Part shown: positions 5,129 through 7,009 of the stretch, piece by piece
How the letters are laid out: each line of letters starts with the position of its first letter
How positions within the stretch are numbered: position 1 is the stretch's first letter
Assembly (NCBI GenBank): GCA_002455915.1
Contig: DKLU01000266.1
Location: forward strand, 1 to 7,009
From: Chryseobacterium sp. UBA6632
GTDB lineage: Bacteria > Bacteroidota > Bacteroidia > Flavobacteriales > Weeksellaceae
DNA: 7,009 bases
Reading direction: 5' to 3'
Position numbers and translations under genes: made by a program
The notes under the pieces: generated by a model
What the model was told of the DNA's origin: nothing
Database searches by the model: none
Seen by the model: the letters and a program-made list of their open reading frames with translations, nothing else

Positions 5129-6178
5129 TTAGTCTTGATAATAAGCCGTGTATAATACAATACCGTTCAATCCTGTATTTTTTGTCTTGATTAGGTAAAT
5201 CGGGATGTTTCTCAACATATCCTCCATTTTATCACTGATCTTATATTTTTCGTAGAATTTATCTTTATTAATATATTCTCTGATCGCCTGAGCAATATCT
5301 CCTGAAATCAACAATCCTCCGGTTGCTTTTAGCTTTAAAGTAAGGTTGTTTGCCTCTCTCGCTAAAAACTCGATGAAAGTATCCAGCGCGATTTTACAGA
5401 TTAATACATCTTCTTCAATCGCTGCGTTGTATAATTCTTCAGCAAAATTACCATTCGCAAAGCGATCTGCTAACCATTCCGGTTCAGGATGCCTTTTCAC
5501 ATCTCTCAGAAATCGGTAAATATTAAACAAACCTGTTTTCGAAAGTACGTTTTCCCAGCTTACAATTCCGTAAATATTATTTAAGAACTGATAAAATTCC
5601 ACCTCAACATTCGTTCTTGGTGAAAATTCTGAGTGACCACCTTCTGTAGCAAAAGGTATTAAATATTTTCCGTCGAAGAAATATCCAGCTTCTCCCAGCC
5701 CGTTTCCAGGTGCAAGAATTGCGACATTTCCTTTTTCAAGGTGACCGCTTGTGTAGATAGGATCTAGCTCGCTATCTTCCAAAAGTCCCATCCCGTATGC
5801 AGAAGCCTCTAGGTCATTAAGCATTTCTACTCTTTCGAACCCGAAATCTTTTTTAAAGTCTTCTACCTCCAGATTCCAGCCTAGCCTTGCAGGAGCACTT
5901 CTCCCGTCAAGTACTGGTCCCGGAACCGCCATTCCCAGACGTTTTACATTTTCCAAATTGTTTTCCTGAATGAATTTCTTCAAAATATCTGAAAACGAAG
6001 AAAATTCTTTTGTAGGATAATTATTTTGGATTTTTACTTCAAGACCACCGTTTCCGGAGATAAAATATCCCACAGTGGTAACATCTTCACGAAGGTTTGC
6101 CCCGATAATAGAAACATTATCATTATTACCGTTCTGTACTCCCGGTAAATAAAGTGGAAATTTTGGATTCAAATTCAT
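5129..6178 (-). CDS. glk: Glucokinase (bacterial Glk family)
   Basis: This 349-residue cytosolic enzyme is predicted to phosphorylate glucose to glucose 6-phosphate with ATP. Family motifs visible: MLNDLEA (119-125) with D122, the counterpart of catalytic Asp100 in E. coli Glk; PGNGLG (157-162), the second phosphate-binding loop; EGGHSEFSP (179-187) with E179 and H182, sugar-binding residues; SWENVLSKTGLFNIYRFL (207-224) with E209; and GGLLISGDIA (287-296) in the nucleotide-binding end. It is about 28 residues longer than E. coli Glk (321), mostly at the N-terminus. The first phosphate loop, normally DxGGTNxR, aligns with SIIGANLR (23-30): the Asp, the first Gly and the Thr are replaced and only G26, N28 and R30 are kept. 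This may be a lineage feature or may signal altered nucleotide use. The gene has its own terminator and a likely promoter immediately upstream. The family call is firm; catalytic activity is inferred. Confidence 0.9.
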   Translation of the reverse strand: MNLNPKFPLYLPGVQNGNNDNVSIIGANLREDVTTVGYFISGNGGLEVKIQNNYPTKEFSSFSDILKKFIQENNLENVKRLGMAVPGPVLDGRSAPARLGWNLEVEDFKKDFGFERVEMLNDLEASAYGMGLLEDSELDPIYTSGHLEKGNVAILAPGNGLGEAGYFFDGKYLIPFATEGGHSEFSPRTNVEVEFYQFLNNIYGIVSWENVLSKTGLFNIYRFLRDVKRHPEPEWLADRFANGNFAEELYNAAIEEDVLICKIALDTFIEFLAREANNLTLKLKATGGLLISGDIAQAIREYINKDKFYEKYKISDKMEDMLRNIPIYLIKTKNTGLNGIVLYTAYYQD

Positions 6179-6194
6179 TATCTCAAATTTTATC

Positions 6195-6226
6195 TAAATA
6201 TAATAATACTTTTTGTAAATTCTCAA
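6195..6226 (-). promoter_or_regulatory. Probable promoter of glk
   Basis: On the minus strand TTG (6226-6224) is followed after 21 bases by TATATTTA (6202-6195), seven of eight matches to TAnnTTTG with allowed spacing. The start site would be near 6191, giving a leader of only about 13 bases before the ATG at 6178. The one mismatch is in the most conserved part of the motif (final G), so confidence is moderate. Confidence 0.42.
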
Positions 6227-6231
6227 GGGAA

Positions 6232-6264
6232 TGAAAAAACCTTTCCAAAAATTTGAAAAGGTTT
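6232..6264 (-). terminator. Intrinsic terminator of the beta-barrel protein gene
   Basis: On the minus strand AAACCTTTTC (6264-6255) pairs with GGAAAGGTTT (6246-6237), including one U-G wobble, around an 8-base loop and runs into T6 (6239-6234). It lies 30 bases after the stop at 6294. The wobble is tolerated only in minus-strand RNA. Confidence 0.8.
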
Positions 6265-6293
6265 GGCTAATAATTGTTTATATTTAAATCTAA

Positions 6294-6857
6294 CTACTTC
6301 CCTAATGGTATATTGTAAGAAAATCCTAGACCCAGATTCCCCACATTATAGTCTTGCCCGGCAAGATCTCCTTTACTTCCTGTAAATACCTTCTGATATT
6401 GTACAAAGAAATTCCAGTCTCTGTTGTGATACCCGATCTCAGGCTTGATGTAAAAACCACCGTCGGGTCTGTCTACATTGCTGTTTGAAGCTACTTTGTC
6501 GTTACCAACTAGGAAACCATATCCTAAGTCAGTTCCAAAATAAAATCCTGTTTGTTTAGGATAAATTCTGATCAAAGCACCTACTGGCACAACTCCTACA
6601 TCGTTATTATTGTATCCGTTATTATCTTTCCCAAAATAATGAGTATATCCTGTTGCGATACCCAATCCGAATCCTGGAGTGATTAAGTTTTGGTAAGCTA
6701 CATCTACACCCACAGCTGCAGAAAGGTTATCAGCAGGAACCGCTAAACCTACGTTAGCACCTACTTTCAACATATTATTCATTTGTGAGCTTTGAGCACT
6801 TACAACACCTGCCGTCATAATACCAGCAAGTAAGATTGCTTGTTTTAACATTTTCAT
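6294..6857 (-). CDS. Small outer-membrane beta-barrel protein
   Basis: This 187-residue protein has a signal peptide (1-21, cleavage likely SA|QSS). The mature part is a series of alternating-polarity strands rich in Gly and aromatics: LKVGANVGLAVP (30-41), VGVDVAYQN (49-57), GFGLGIATGYTHYFG (62-76), VVPVGALIRIYP (89-100), GFYFGTDLGYGFLVG (104-118), GGFYIKPEIGYHN (133-145), WNFFVQYQKVFTG (148-160) and NVGNLGLGFSYNIPLG (171-186). That is about eight strands, typical of a small eight-stranded outer-membrane barrel of the generic Bacteroidetes beta-barrel type. Loops between strands are Asn/Asp/Gly-rich (for example 77-86). It could be a structural porin-like protein or an adhesin-like barrel; nothing indicates a specific ligand. 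Two in-frame ATGs, residues 1 and 3, are both possible starts, and the first gives a slightly better basic N-terminus. It has its own terminator, and no clear promoter is seen upstream. Confidence 0.82.
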   Translation of the reverse strand: MKMLKQAILLAGIMTAGVVSAQSSQMNNMLKVGANVGLAVPADNLSAAVGVDVAYQNLITPGFGLGIATGYTHYFGKDNNGYNNNDVGVVPVGALIRIYPKQTGFYFGTDLGYGFLVGNDKVASNSNVDRPDGGFYIKPEIGYHNRDWNFFVQYQKVFTGSKGDLAGQDYNVGNLGLGFSYNIPLGK

Positions 6858-7009
6858 AACTCTGATTTTTAAATTTTACTATCCTGAAAGATGTAAAAAT
6901 CATGCCAAGAAAGGCAAATAATTCCACTTTAACATTCTAAAAGAGCACAATCAAAAGTGAATCAGCCAGTTAAATTTAGTTAAAAATTAAATACCTGTTT
7001 AAATAATTC
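6858..7009. other. Upstream region of the beta-barrel gene, no gene seen
   Basis: These 152 AT-rich bases run to the window edge. They should hold the promoter of the beta-barrel gene, but I find no exact TAnnTTTG element with a TTG at the right spacing; the closest are CACTTTTG (6959-6952) and ATTATTTG near 6914-6921, each imperfect. A small inverted repeat, GCC-N6-GGC (6904-6915), is too weak to interpret. Confidence 0.4.

Overview
This window looks like a chromosomal segment from a low-GC member of the Flavobacteriia, most likely Chryseobacterium or a close relative in the Weeksellaceae. Four things point there. Protein similarity as I recall it is of that type. The short peptide gene has the 'MKNLKKL..NELK.ISG' leader common in Chryseobacterium. 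The secreted protein starts its mature part with the 'QVGINT..P' signature. Upstream regions carry the Bacteroidetes sigma-A promoter form (TTG, 17-23 bases, TAnnTTTG) and no strong Shine-Dalgarno sequences. No database search was possible, so the taxonomy is inference.

Layout: seven of the eight genes are on the minus strand. From left to right they are an Amt ammonium channel (57-1400), a small alpha/beta hydrolase (1507-2148), one plus-strand gene for a 77-residue bacteriocin-like/RiPP-like precursor (2432-2665), a secreted protein of unknown function (2757-3530), two tandem YceI-family secreted proteins (3712-4338 and 4417-4983), a glucokinase (5129-6178) and a small outer-membrane beta-barrel protein (6294-6857). 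Intrinsic terminators follow most genes: 2672-2697 on plus; 2699-2733, 3661-3688, 4361-4395, 5091-5122 and 6232-6264 on minus. The genes therefore look mainly like separate transcription units rather than one operon. Full TTG-N19-TAnnTTTG promoters are visible before amt and before the secreted-protein gene, and a one-mismatch version lies before glucokinase.

Most of the content is ordinary core or housekeeping material: nitrogen uptake, glucose phosphorylation and envelope proteins. Three observations stand out. (1) A perfect FNR/CRP-type palindrome, TTGAT-N4-ATCAA, lies upstream of the second yceI gene. It sits about 41.5 bases from the start site predicted from a perfect TAnnTTTG element that has no -33 partner, which is the geometry of an activator-dependent class II promoter. 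(2) The precursor peptide is an orphan with a leader ending GS instead of GG, a four-cysteine core, and a C7 tract in which loss or gain of one C stops translation almost at once and removes the C-terminal CxxC. (3) The glucokinase keeps the catalytic Asp and the sugar-binding motif but has a strongly degenerate first phosphate-binding loop. I see no CRISPR array, insertion sequence, tRNA, rRNA or defence system in the window.
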